From: Dactylis glomerata
Taxonomy: Eukaryota > Streptophyta > Magnoliopsida > Poales > Poaceae
DNA: 64,000 bases
Direction of reading: 5' to 3'
Assembly (NCBI GenBank): GCA_007115705.1
Contig: QXEO01000411.1
Coordinates: forward strand, 7,727,702 to 7,791,701
Numbering within the stretch: the first letter of the stretch is position 1; every line of letters begins with the position of its first letter. Below the pieces are notes generated by a model. That model ran no database searches. It had not been told where the DNA came from and saw only the letters and a program-made list of their open reading frames with translations. Made by a program: the position numbers and the translations under genes. This document shows, piece by piece, positions 1-10,258 of this stretch.

Positions 1-1635
1 TGTTAATTCTTGCTTGTGCTGGTATTACATACACGATGGTAGCATAGGACAAGAAAATCCCTAATCAAAATTTCAATGAATTGTGTTCTCCCTTACGTGT
101 GCAATCGCTAAGAAAGTTCTTAGTTATGTAACCTCACGTGACGATTGGGGGCCATATCAAAGTTCGCATACGGTGTGGGTACAAGCCATGTATATGCCAC
201 GCAATACACTAAGGTTAAAATTGGCGAGCCTAGTATGTATAAACATAGCCTCGGAACACGGGAGACCAAAAGGTCGAGCATGGGTCGCAAGGTTGTGCGA
301 TTGACATAAGTACTGTCTACCTTTGCAGCTGTCTCGCTTCACGTGACGATCAGGAGTGGTATGATGAATAAGGATCGTGTAGTCACTAGAACAATTGTAG
401 GGATGTTGTTCTGAGTGGGAGTTCTTCACAGTCAAATTGTTTATTAAAAATTGAACTCATATTATGAATTTTAGTAATTATGTCTTTGCAAATTTGTGTA
501 GATGAATGTCCATATCAATTTCACTATTTTGCTTGAGGGACAACCACTTAAACCCGATGGGTCAAACTACATAGATTGGTACGAAGACCTAAGGATTTTG
601 CTCAAGCGATCTGGTGCATTTTTCACGATAATAGAGCCATTGGGGCCGGAACCGGATGATGATGCAGATGCATATGAGGATGATAGATTATGTGACAAAC
701 GGGACTATTGCATCTTAACTGAAGCTGTAATCCTCGGTTCCATGGAGTCTGAGATGAGGAATTGGTTCTCCACCACAGAATCCAATTCGATGATCGGAGA
801 TCTTAAGCATCATTTTCCATCTGAAGTACGGTTGATGATATATGATTGTCTTGATGAGTTCCATGCGCTCAAGATGGAGGAACACACCAGTGTGGACTTA
901 CATCTGGGCATGACACATAGAATTCATAGGCACTTGATTCTAGAGTTTGACTATGAGATACCGGATCCTATAGCCAATGGTGCAGTTCTTCGCTCGTTGC
1001 CTCCTAGCTACAGGAGATTCGTTGAAGAATTTGTAATGGGAGGTGAAATGGTCACTTTTCATGAGCTGGTGGCAAGGGTGAGGACCTTGAAAGTGGATTG
1101 CATTCAAGGAGAGATCATCGACCCAACAAGTATATGTGATATACAGTGTTGTAAATGTTTCATAAACACTTATGCAGTTTTGAAAGTATGAGATACTAAT
1201 TCTAGTTTTATTTGAAAACAGGATCTGTGGAGTAAAGTGTTCATGGTGGAAGAACTCATGGAGGAGTCCATGGCACCCTGGAGAGGACATGCTTGATGTT
1301 TCGTCGGTGATCTTCTTCGACATTTATCTACAAGCTTAGATTTTGAATAAAGTTTTGTAATCAGTTTTAAGACCTTTTGATTGTCTCAAATGTATGAGAC
1401 AAATTTTATTCGTGTGTAATAAACAGTGGTTGTTTTGCTATGAATAAATTCTTTATGGATGATTATGAATAAAGTTATTCTCATTTATTCTTGTTGATAT
1501 AATTACAAGCATTTATAATATTATGATTAAAGTCTTTATTATTTATTGTCCATGCCTAATAATGATTTAAAATCTTTAGTGAAATACATAAGTGAATTTC
1601 ATTGCGATGAAATTGAATATATGTTTTGAATTGTA
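1..1635 (+). mobile_element. Copia-type retroelement remnant (leader plus gag)
   Basis: This is the DNA into which element A inserted, or its left flank. It holds one gag-like ORF (502-1191), an AT-rich leader ending in an acceptor-like tttgtgtag just before the ATG, and AT-rich DNA with AATAAA-like signals after 1340. No protease, RT, integrase or paired LTR is visible, so it is either a partial element cut off by the window edge or a gag-only derivative. Assignment rests on the Gag resemblance only. Confidence 0.5.
502..1191 (+). pseudogene. Copia-type Gag-like fragment
   Basis: A 229-residue ORF. The start resembles the plant Copia Gag polypeptide family: a 'G.NYIDWYEDLRILL' block near residues 20-33, an acidic linker, then helices around 'LTEAVILGSMESEM' and 'CLDEFHALKMEEHTSVDLHL', and a late 'VLRSLPPSYRRFVEEFVMGG' block. 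This order is typical of Copia Gag capsid domains. There is no CCHC zinc knuckle and no protease after it. The last 25 or so residues look like read-through into non-coding sequence. A GT...AG pair (about 1188 to 1221) could splice to a short downstream reading frame ending near 1296, which I cannot confirm. Expression and function are unknown. Confidence 0.5.
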
Positions 1636-2430
1636 TGTAACATCCCAGGATTTTTGTTCCAACTAAGGAAATAAAATTTATTTGCATTGAGTGAAAATTC
1701 ACAAGGAATTAAAACTTTTTGAGTTTATTCAAACGGTTATTTGAAAAACTATTTCAAACTCTCATATATTCCTTGAAGAAACTCCTCTGAGGAAATAGAA
1801 TTTCAAATACTATTTTGTAATTGCTCAAACCCATGCAAGCTGTTTTGCAATTGAAATATAAATATTTTACAAAATGATTTATAATAAATAAGGTTTGCAT
1901 TAACAAAACTATATTTGAAAATAAATCCCAAATATTAGTTTATTTCTTTGATTGCAAATGAATAATGGAAAATCCCTATTTCAATTTTCATTATGCAAGC
2001 AAACCCCTTTTGTCAAATAGAAAGTCCTTCATGAAAGTTTATTATTCTATTAAGAAAACTTGCCACTTACTGTTTTGATTTGTTCTAGTGAATTTTAGAA
2101 AATTTTAGAGATTGGTTTGAGTCAATTTGGAACCATTTTGAATATTCCATAAAGGATTTTGAAAACAGAAAAAGAAAAGGAGCTGAACAAAACAAATAAG
2201 AAATGGCCGCAGGGAACCCTCTAGCCCATGGACAGGATTCAGCCCACGGCCCACCCGGGCTGTCTCCCGAACCGTTACGCCACCCCGCCTCTTCCGCCAC
2301 TGACGGGTGGGTCCACCCTATCAGGGCCTTCTTCCTCCTCGTGCCAGTCACGCGCGTGACTTCCGCGTCAGATGATTTCTCCTCGGCATTACTACGCCCA
2401 ATTCCCTGCCAAACCTGACACATGCCAACG

Positions 2431-2440
2431 CCTATAAGAA
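2431..2440 (+). promoter_or_regulatory. Candidate TATA box, LTR-A left
   Basis: CCTATAAGAA sits in the GC-rich part of the LTR and is followed by a pyrimidine-rich start-like region. The same element is conserved in the right LTR at 57670-57679. Position and conservation suggest the LTR promoter. Confidence 0.5.
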
Positions 2441-2851
2441 GCCCCCGCACTCCTCTCTCCTTCCCCTCTTCCAGTTTCACTAGAGAGCCCCCAGGCTGCC
2501 AAACCGGAGCTCGCTGTTCCGCGGACTCCGACGGACTCCGGCGACCATTTTGGTAAACCCCGTGCTCCCCTCGACATCCCTCCTGTTCCATTCTTCTTAT
2601 TTTTCCCTCGCGCATCTTGCTGACAACTTTAGGCACTTGATTTCATCCGATTTTGAGCAGAACGACCATGACCCGAACTCTCTGTCCGTAGCAGAGACTC
2701 CTTGCAGATCTCGCTAGCACCTTCGCCTCGTCCAGCAGCACCTCGTCTGCTTCTCCACCATCACCAAGAACCTTCGCATCGACGGATTCATCCACGTCCG
2801 AGCTGCTGACTCATCGCCGGTGACCGAAACCCTAACCCTCAGTGAGACCCT

Positions 2852-2875
2852 TCTCCCTCTCTCTCTCTCTCTCTC
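2852..2875 (+). repeat. (CT)n microsatellite
   Basis: About eleven CT units in the leader of LTR-A left. The right LTR has a shorter run near 58130, so length changed after insertion. Confidence 0.8.
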
Positions 2876-4921
2876 CGTCCGTCAGATCCCCATCCCATGG
2901 CTCAGATCAGATCACTTAACGAAGAGGTATCGCCAGATCTGGCGCGTCCAATCCTATTTAGATCCTATGGCCCGAAACCCTGATCCGCCCGAATCGGTAC
3001 CGCCTAATAGGAGGATGCCGCATGTCTAGCTCCTGGCCAGCCCGAATTCAAATTAGATTCGAATTGTTTAAAATTACTGCAAACTTGCAAAAATCATATC
3101 TTGCAAACCATAGATCTAAAAATTACAAACTTTATGTCTTTGGAAAGCTAGAAATGTGTAGAATACATTGGTACAATAAAATCCTATAGGTTCAGTAATC
3201 AAATTGAATCCATTTTTAAATTGTTTCAAATCTATCTGTTACACCATTTAATTCATATCTTTTGTTCTACACATCCAAAAATCACAAATTGGTAGTCTCT
3301 AGAATTCTCTTATCATGCAGAACAACATAGAATCAAGAAACTTCAAAATTGTTATGTGCACACACTTTGTACATTCAAATTCATCCAAATCACAATTTTG
3401 GACATAATTTGATTTCTAAAAATGATTTAGTAATAAATCCAATTGCTGTAGTTTTGTTCTACAGTACCCTATCCAGTAGCACCACTTCACAAAATACTAG
3501 AACCACTATCAAAGATATTTGAAACTATTTTAAATAATTCAAATTCAAACTTGCAAATTTGAATATATTTAACCTAATTCAAATTCTATAAACCCAATTC
3601 AATTGAGTCATTTTGTATATGGAAGATGTTGAAAACCCAAATCCATTATCACCATTGCCCAAAATAATGGAACCTCTTTGCATGTATTCAAATTCAAATA
3701 TGAGAATTTAAGTATTTTCATTTTAGAATTAATTCTATATTTCTTTTTAATATGATTCCTTCAACAAAAGGGAATAATATGATCATACCTAAAAGTCCAA
3801 ACCAATTTGTCACTTTAACATGACCCAATATCATTTCATCTTATTCTTGTCAACCAAATGCACATTAATCAAATTCAAAATTGAGTCATTTGAGTAAGAG
3901 GTGATGTATCTCAATCTTATGGTTTTGTTCTTGCTATTGTGGTATTGGTTTACTCCACACCATAAAACAGTTAATGCACCATGTGTCCAATGGAATCTTG
4001 AATCATATTCTCAAGTGTCATCCATCTATATTCAACCCCATGTCCACCTAATCTTGTTGACCTATATTGAACTATTACATTTATAAAAGAGTTAATTGAA
4101 TAATTCAATGTTTCACGAATCCATACCCATTTCCTAAGTGTAATTCATTGTCACATCCCAAAAATTTGGAATGTGAAAATAAATAAAATATGAACCATGT
4201 ACATTTGTATTGATTGAAATTTCACAGGGATTTAAAACTTTTTTATTTATTTTAAAGCCTTATTAGAAAAGCCATTTCAAACTTTCTATTATTCCTTGAA
4301 AAACTCATTTGAGAAAATAAGATTTCAAAATACTATTTTGAATTTATTCAAATCCCATGCAAGCATATTTGCAAGGGAAATATTCTACAAAATGATTTAT
4401 ATCAAATAAAGTTTGCATTACTGAACCTGTGTTTCAAAATAAATTTCAAATACTATTTTATAGATTTTATTTTAAAGAATGATTTTGAACACTATTTTGT
4501 ATTTAAGAACTTATGCAAAGAAAAACCTATTTGACTAATGCTTAGTTTTGTTGAAAACTTATTCTGGTCAAGGAAATTGATTCCTTATTGTTTTAAAATG
4601 ATATGTTGAATTTTAGAAAATTTTAGCATTTGAATTGACCTGATTTTGAGTTCAAATGAAATAGTTATGAAAGATTTTCAAAAAACAGAAAAGAAAAGAA
4701 ACAGATCAAGGGTAAAATGGACCCCGGGGATGAATTTCGGCCTAGGCCCACAATCAGCCACGGCCCACCCGGGCCTTTCTCTCCAAAACGGTACGCCCCC
4801 CCTCTCCTTTCGCTAACAGGTGGGGCCCACCTGTCGGGTGTCTTCAACCTCCAGCCGGTAATTTCGCGTGAGGACACCGCGAGCACTGTTTCATTTCCCC
4901 CTTAATTCCCGTTGATTCGGG

Positions 4922-4931
4922 CAATAAAAAC
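4922..4931 (+). promoter_or_regulatory. Candidate TATA-like box, LTR-B left
   Basis: CAATAAAAAC lies upstream of a pyrimidine-rich stretch inside the GC-rich block and is kept in LTR-B right at 26402-26411. The match to a TATA box is weak. Confidence 0.3.
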
Positions 4932-6337
4932 TTGCCCCGTTTTCTCCTACTTAATCCCCCAGGCCCCCTCTCTATTTCCGCTCTCCTTCCTCTCTCAAAT
5001 GTTCCGCCAAGACGATGAAATTTCTCATCGGAAAACCGCTACTATCGCCACCGTTCGATGTCGAATCGGACAACACCGTAAGTCCCCGACTCCCAAATTT
5101 GGTTCCCCTCTCCCTATCATGCCCGTGCGCATATCCTTGAACCAGTTTTGATTTTTACTTCGAGGAAAATCTACGAACTCACCATCGCCCGGATCTCGCC
5201 GCCGTCTGTAGCCTCCGTCCGCACTTCTCCGTCGACCAAGGCCACTTCGGACCCTCCCAAGATCTCCTTCGAGTTCCCTCCTACTCTCATTCTCATCGAC
5301 GACTTCCTCAGGCCCTAAAACACCTGTAGCACCGCCTCCATCCTCGATAGAACCGCCACCGTCGTGTCGTCCATCTCCGAGGATCTCACATCAACGACCC
5401 AGATTAGATCGAGCCGAGCCAAGCCAAACGCCTCGCCGCCAGCCGAGCCACCCTCTGAGCTGTGAACCAGTTAGATCTCGACTATAGGTTTTATGAAGAT
5501 CTAACGGCGGCAAACCATGATCTTGGTGAACCGGTACCAACCAATCAGAAGCCCACACGTGTGCGTCTCTGGATAAGTCCCGGTTCAATTTCGTTTTAAA
5601 ATTTCAAAAAATAGTCTAACCTTCAAAAATTCATATCTTCAGTTCTGTAGATCCAAAAATTGCAAATGATATGTCCCTGAACTCCTAAAATTGTGTAGAA
5701 CACAATTATGAAATAAAATCTGTCTTTTGAACTAGCTTAAAACATTCAAATTTAAATATGTGAGTTTGAGTGTTTTTAATATAATTCAAATTCTATAAAT
5801 CCTTTTTAGTTGATTATTTTTGCAATAGGATCATATTGTTGTCCTCTATCCATTAGAACCACTTCACAAATTATTTTAACCAATTTTCTCAAGTATTCAA
5901 ATTCAAATGAGAATTTGAGTATTTTCTATCTAGATTTAATTCTATAAATATTTTAGGCATAATTCCTTTTGCAAAATTACTTACCTTGATACTAAAAACC
6001 CACTAGGACACTTTACACACTTTTTACACTTATTCAAAAGTTAACCCCATTGGTTCACCCTATTGCAAGCAATAGTTGTATTTCTGAGCACCTTGAAAAT
6101 ATCAAGTCCCAATTTCCTATCATGTACTTTGTGCTATTTGTTTTTGTTCCACTATGCAAATGGTGTGAATTATCCCATGTACTAATGATCAATCAACTCT
6201 AACATAACTTAGTGAAAAATCTACTCTCTATCCTTGCCCAAGTGCAAAACTATCCAAATTCTTCTAAGTGTTTGACTACCCCAATCCAACACTATGGCAT
6301 ATAAGCTTTCCCATATCAAGAACATGGAGAAGAAGTT

Positions 6338-6428
6338 GAAGAGAAGACAAGGAGTTGAAGGCAAAACAAGAAGATGAAGAGAAGACAAGGAGATGAAGGA
6401 AAAACAAGAAGATCAAGAGAAGAGAAGT
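6338..6428 (+). repeat. 38-bp purine-rich tandem repeat, LTR-B left
   Basis: Two copies (6338-6375, 6376-6413) plus a partial third of a GAAGAGAAGACAAGGAG-type unit. The same array occurs in LTR-B right at 29636-29726. Element H inserted into the partial third unit. Confidence 0.8.
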
Positions 6429-6863
6429 TGTCATGGGGGTGACTTAGGGGGCGCACCACGGGCCGGGCAATATGCCGGCTGGCGTCCCAGGAGTCCCCTC
6501 GGCTTCAGCACGAGAAGACCGGCTCCGACCGAAGGGCCGGCTGCGCCCGCAGCCGGCTGACGACTCCACCAAGGAGGACTAGAGCCGGGCGATGGAGACA
6601 AAACTTCCTAACGGCTGTCTCGCGAAAAGAGGAACGGCCCCGACAAGATCGTCAGGGGCGCAGGACAGGAGTGACGAGCGCTGTGACCACGTCCAACCAA
6701 TGAGAGACCGAAGACCCTTCCCCACGACGGGATCTGAGGCAGAGGAGAGGGGATATGCCCCCCAGATGCCAGAGCAGGGTCAGAGGATGACGCCAAAGAC
6801 ACCGCCGCCGGGAAGCCGGCAGCCGGTCGAATCGCCATCTAAACCTATAACCAGGCCCCCGTC

Positions 6864-6871
6864 TATATAAG
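6864..6871 (+). promoter_or_regulatory. TATA box 1, 5' LTR of H
   Basis: TATATAAG in the context GTCTATATAAGGGGGCC, about 30 bp before the likely start region. Confidence 0.65.
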
Positions 6872-7197
6872 GGGGCCTGGCCCTTAGCGTAGGGGAGATC
6901 CGATCTTCTTCTTCCTCCGCTAGCGATGGAGACAAAACTTCCTAACGGTTGTCTCGCGAAAAGAGGAACGGCCCCGACAAGATCGTCAGGGGCGCAGGAC
7001 AGGAGTGACGAGCGCCGTGACCACGTCCAACCAATGAGAGACCGAAGACCCTTCCCCACGACGGGATCTGAGGCAGAGGAGAGGGGATATGCCCCCCAGA
7101 TGCCAGAGCAGGGTCAGAGGATGACGCCAAAGACACCGCCGCCGGGAAGCCGGCAGCCGGTCGAATCGCCATCTAAACCTATAACCAGGCCCCCGTC

Positions 7198-7205
7198 TAT
7201 ATAAG
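7198..7205 (+). promoter_or_regulatory. TATA box 2 (duplicated), 5' LTR of H
   Basis: Second copy of the TATATAAG box, created by the 334-bp duplication. A third copy, in the 3' LTR, is at 15913-15920. Confidence 0.65.
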
Positions 7206-7467
7206 GGGGCCTGGCCCTTAGCGTAGGGGAGATCCGATCTTCTTCTTCCTCCGCTAGCCGAACAGCTCGAGGAGCACTGTAATTGCTATTACTCGATCAA
7301 TGCGAAGCAGGCAGGAAGTAGGGGTTTACCTCCAACCGGGAGGGCCCTGAACCTGGGTAAACCGTGGTGTCTCTGTTGGCACAATCCCGAGCCGGACCCA
7401 TCGTCACCAACGTCGAGCCCCTCCGATAATCCACCCCATGGCTACTGTCTCTAAATTCCCACGACAG

Positions 7468-8003
7468 TTGGCGCCCACCGTGGGGCAAAGCGCGGTGGCG
7501 AGCGGAGTCAAGTTCCGGCCGGGACCCTCCGGCGAGAAGGTCGCCTCCGGCCTTGTCTGGAGGTTCGGCACCTTCAACTGCGTCGACGACAACTTGGCCC
7601 ACTTCAAGAACGGCTTCGGCAACAGCGGCTCCTTCCTCGACGTCGGCAGCCACCGCTTCTACGTCGCCAAGCCCTTCCCGGAGGAGATCACCGACGTCTT
7701 CGACTCCCTCTGCGACGGAGGCTTGAGCTGCGGTGAAAGCAGCAACCTTGGCGCCGTGGTTGAGGTGATGACCCTGGGAGAGGATGGGGGCGGTGACCTA
7801 CCGCGCCCCGAGCGCCCGTCGCTCGAGCGCCCACCTCCTCAGGAGCAAGACGCTCCACTCCCAGAGCGGGACGCCCTGGACGTCTCCGTGGTGGACCTGC
7901 GCGCTCCCCTCGACCGCGTCATCGATCCTGCCCGGGTCGCCGAGGCCCTAGAGCGGACGCGCCTCGTTCTCCTTGGCAAGGTGGCTAAGGACGAGGCCAA
8001 CCG
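7468..8003 (+). pseudogene. Gag N-terminal remnant of H
   Basis: Reading continues from the end of the LTR (frame of 7438) through about 180 residues, with an acidic, proline-rich region and a helical 'RVAEALERTRLVLLGKVAKDEANR' stretch that marks the linker before the capsid region in Tat Gags. Near 8000 the frame shifts to that of 8004. The usual capsid core (Retrotrans_gag domain) is not recognisable downstream, so Gag is both shifted and probably internally deleted. Confidence 0.65.
7469..7486 (+). other. Primer-binding site of H
   Basis: TGGCGCCCACCGTGGGGC, two bases after the 5' LTR. This is the tRNA-complementary primer site form typical of Tat-lineage gypsy elements. Confidence 0.8.
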
Positions 8004-9422
8004 GTGCCGTTCTACGACGCGCATGGAGACGCGCCGACCGAGCCCGCTCGTAACTCGTACCTCAGCTTCGCCACCATCGTCCCCGGCCAGATCCAGTGGT
8101 CGCCGTCGGCAAGCCGAGGCCGCGGAGGGCGTGGACAGGGCGGCCGTGCTCCGAGTGGCAACGCCCAAGGCCGCCGCCCCCAGCAGGGCGGCGGAGCAAG
8201 CAGACCACGCTTGATCGCGGAGTCAGCGCCAGGGTCGGAGTCCCAGGCTCGCCCACCGGCGCTGCACATCCACCTGTGGCTCGACCACGTCAAGACGTCC
8301 TCTAGGGGACCTGCTAGCTCAAAGCGAGCGGCTTCAGACCAAGGAGGCCCGGGGGCTGCAGGCAGCGGTCATAAGCGCAAAGAGGGCAAGTACACCCTCG
8401 ATGCTGCACTTGATCAGCCGTGCAAATTCCACACCTCCCCGGGCAGGGAAGCGACCCACTCCACGCGTCAGTGCCGTTTCATGAGAGAGCTGGAGCAGCG
8501 TGCTCGGCAGATCCCTGATATGTCGCAGGCTCAACCGGCCGGAGGTCAGGAGGACCAACAGCGCGACCCGGCTGGAGGCAAGCCGGATCAAGATGATGAC
8601 TTCCCGACAGATGTGGAGCAGTATCACATCTTCACTACCGCCGGCAAAGACAAAAGGAGCGACCTTTGGCATGAAGCAGAGGTGAACGCCGTAATGCCTC
8701 CAGAGCCCCAGTTCATGCACTGGTCCGAGGCGGCCATTACCTGGGGGCGCGAGGACCACCCGAGGTTGATGCCCAGTCCTGGGGAGTACGCTCTGGTCGT
8801 GGATCCTGTCGTGTGTTCCGATACGCACATGTGCCGTTTCTCCCGCGTGCTCATCGATGGCGGTAGTAGTATCAACCTTCTTTACCGAAGCTCTCTGGAG
8901 AAGTTGGGCATCCCGCTTGCTCAGCTGAAACCTAGCCGGCTCACCTTCCATGGCATCATGCCTGGGCATTCTTGCACCCCTTTGGGCAAGGTGCAGCTGG
9001 AGGTTCTCTTTGGGAAGAAGGGGAATAGCCGCCGCGAGCCCATCTGGTTCGAGGTGGTGGACGTCAGCAGTCCCTACCACGCGCTACTAGGTCGCCCAGC
9101 CCTGGCCAAGTTCATGGCGGTTCCACACTACGCTTATATGAAGATGAAGCTCCCAGGGCCCAGAGGTGTGATCACAGTCTCGGGAAACTTCAAGAAGTCC
9201 CTGGCCTGCGCAAAGGAGAGCTCGCAGCTGGCAGAGGCACTGGTTGTCGCCGAGGAGAAGAGGCAGCTTCTGCATCGTGTGGAGCTGACCCAGCAAGACG
9301 TACCGGTTCGCCAGTCGCCTGTGGAGCAATTCAAGCCGGCTGACGACACCAAGAAGATCCTGCTGGACGAGAGCGACCCCTCCAAGTACGTCATCATCGG
9401 CACCGGCTTGTCTGCCAAATAG
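8004..9422 (+). pseudogene. Gag C-terminus and aspartic protease of H
   Basis: A 472-residue frame. The first 100 residues are Gly/Arg/Ala-rich. Then comes a Gag C-terminal 'CKFHTSPGREATHSTRQC' block (about 140-160), which in Tat elements sits near the Gag end. The retropepsin-like protease follows, with 'VLIDGGSSINLL' (catalytic Asp codon 8856-8858; the DGG form is typical of Tat) and 'HALLGRPAL' about 70 residues later. The protease would cut Gag-Pol during particle maturation. The frame ends at a TAG (9420-9422) exactly where related polyproteins read on into RT, so it is a premature stop, not a natural end. Confidence 0.82.
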
Positions 9423-10258
9423 GAAAGCGAGCTCACCAGCTTCCTCCGTGAGAATCGGGACATCTTCGCATGGTCTCCAAAGGACATGCCTGGTGTGCCG
9501 AGGGAGCTGGCTGAGCACGCACTTAACGTCCGGCCAGACGCCAAGCCGGTCAAGTAGCCGTTGCGGCGGTTTGCAGAAGAAAAGAGGAAAGCTATTGGCG
9601 AGGAAATTGCCCGGCTCCTTGCAGCCGGCTTCATCATGGAATTGTTTTACCCTGACTGGCTCGCGAACCCAGTTTTGGTTCTGAAGAAGAATAACACTTG
9701 GCGAATGTGTATCGACTACACCAGCCTCAACAAGGCCTGCCCCAAGGATCCTTTTGCGCTGCCATGAATTGACCAGGTGATCGACTCCATAGCCGGCTGC
9801 GACCTGTTGTCATTCCTGGATGCCTATTCAGGCTACCATTAGATCCCGCTCTTCCAGCTGGATCAGATCAAGACCTCCTTCATCACCCCGTACAGAGCCT
9901 ACTGCTACGTTACCATGCCGTTCGGCCTGAAGAACGCTGGAGCCACTTACCAGCGAACTATGCAGCGATGTCTGCAGGAGCAGATTGGGAGGAACGTGCA
10001 CGCTTATGTGGACGACGTGGTGGTGAAGACCAAGCAGAGCAGCACGCTCCTGGACGATCTCAAGGAGACTTTCACCAACTTGCGACGCTATCGCATGAAA
10101 CTCAACCCTGAGAAGTGCACCTTTGGTGTGCCGGCTGGGCAGCTCCTAGGTTACATCGTCTCCCAGCGAGGGATCGAGGCTAACCCCTCGAAGATAAAAG
10201 CCATCGAGGCCCTAGAGAAGCCCACCCAGCTCAGAGATGTGCAAAAGTTCGCTGATGT
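9423..10258 (+). pseudogene. Reverse transcriptase of H (broken)
   Basis: Continues in the same frame as the protease. RT blocks visible: 'EEIARLLAAGFI' (primer-grip side), 'WRMCIDYTSLNKACPKDPFALP', 'FLDAYSGYH', 'MPFGLKNAGATYQR', and the catalytic 'YVDD' (10005-10016). In-frame stops fall at 9555 (TAG), 9765 (TGA) and 9840 (TAG). All three replace residues that are conserved as Gln or Arg in relatives. A one-base shift between about 10240 and 10258 moves the remaining pol to another frame. RT copies element RNA into DNA in the cytoplasmic particle; this copy cannot be active. Confidence 0.92.

Larger units (their letters stand above)
1636..4148 (+). repeat. LTR-A left, 5' portion
   Basis: Matches 56872-58832 and 61060-61630 of the right LTR over its length, with small indels. 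It contains a GC-rich promoter/leader block (about 2200-3050) between AT-rich arms. Element B interrupts it after aattcat; the LTR resumes at 43766. Short ORFs here are in neither sister LTR in the same form and are not treated as genes. Confidence 0.88.
4149..6428 (+). repeat. LTR-B left, first segment
   Basis: Matches 25624-27317 and 29088-29726 of LTR-B right. It holds a GC-rich promoter/leader block (4720-5560), AT-rich arms and a purine-rich tandem repeat at its end, where element H inserted. The LTR continues at 16188-16288 and 22059-23679. Confidence 0.9.
6591..7258 (+). repeat. 334-bp tandem duplication inside the 5' LTR of H
   Basis: Units 6591-6924 and 6925-7258 differ at only about two positions (cggctg/cggttg and gcgctgtg/gcgccgtg). 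Each contains a TATA box. The 3' LTR carries one unit, so duplication occurred in this LTR, probably after insertion. Confidence 0.92.
6429..7466 (+). repeat. 5' LTR of H, with internal tandem duplication
   Basis: 1038 bp, starting TGTCATGGGGGTGAC and ending TTCCCACGACA. The 3' LTR is 742 bp; most of the excess is a 334-bp direct duplication (6591-6924 and 6925-7258) that includes the promoter. Confidence 0.92.

Noticed and set aside
2085..2636. 183-codon minus-strand frame in LTR-A
   Set aside because: Same reason: it overlaps the GC-rich promoter block. The sister LTR at 57560-57865 keeps only part of it with changed phase.
7297..7653. Minus-strand frames opposite gag-pol of H (also near 8334-9080 and 11084-12135)
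   Set aside because: Shadows of coding strand codons; they have no domain and are not continued in the LTR copy.
9420..9422. TAG between protease and RT of H as programmed readthrough
   Set aside because: Further stops follow in the same frame within 140 and 345 bases, so decay explains it better.
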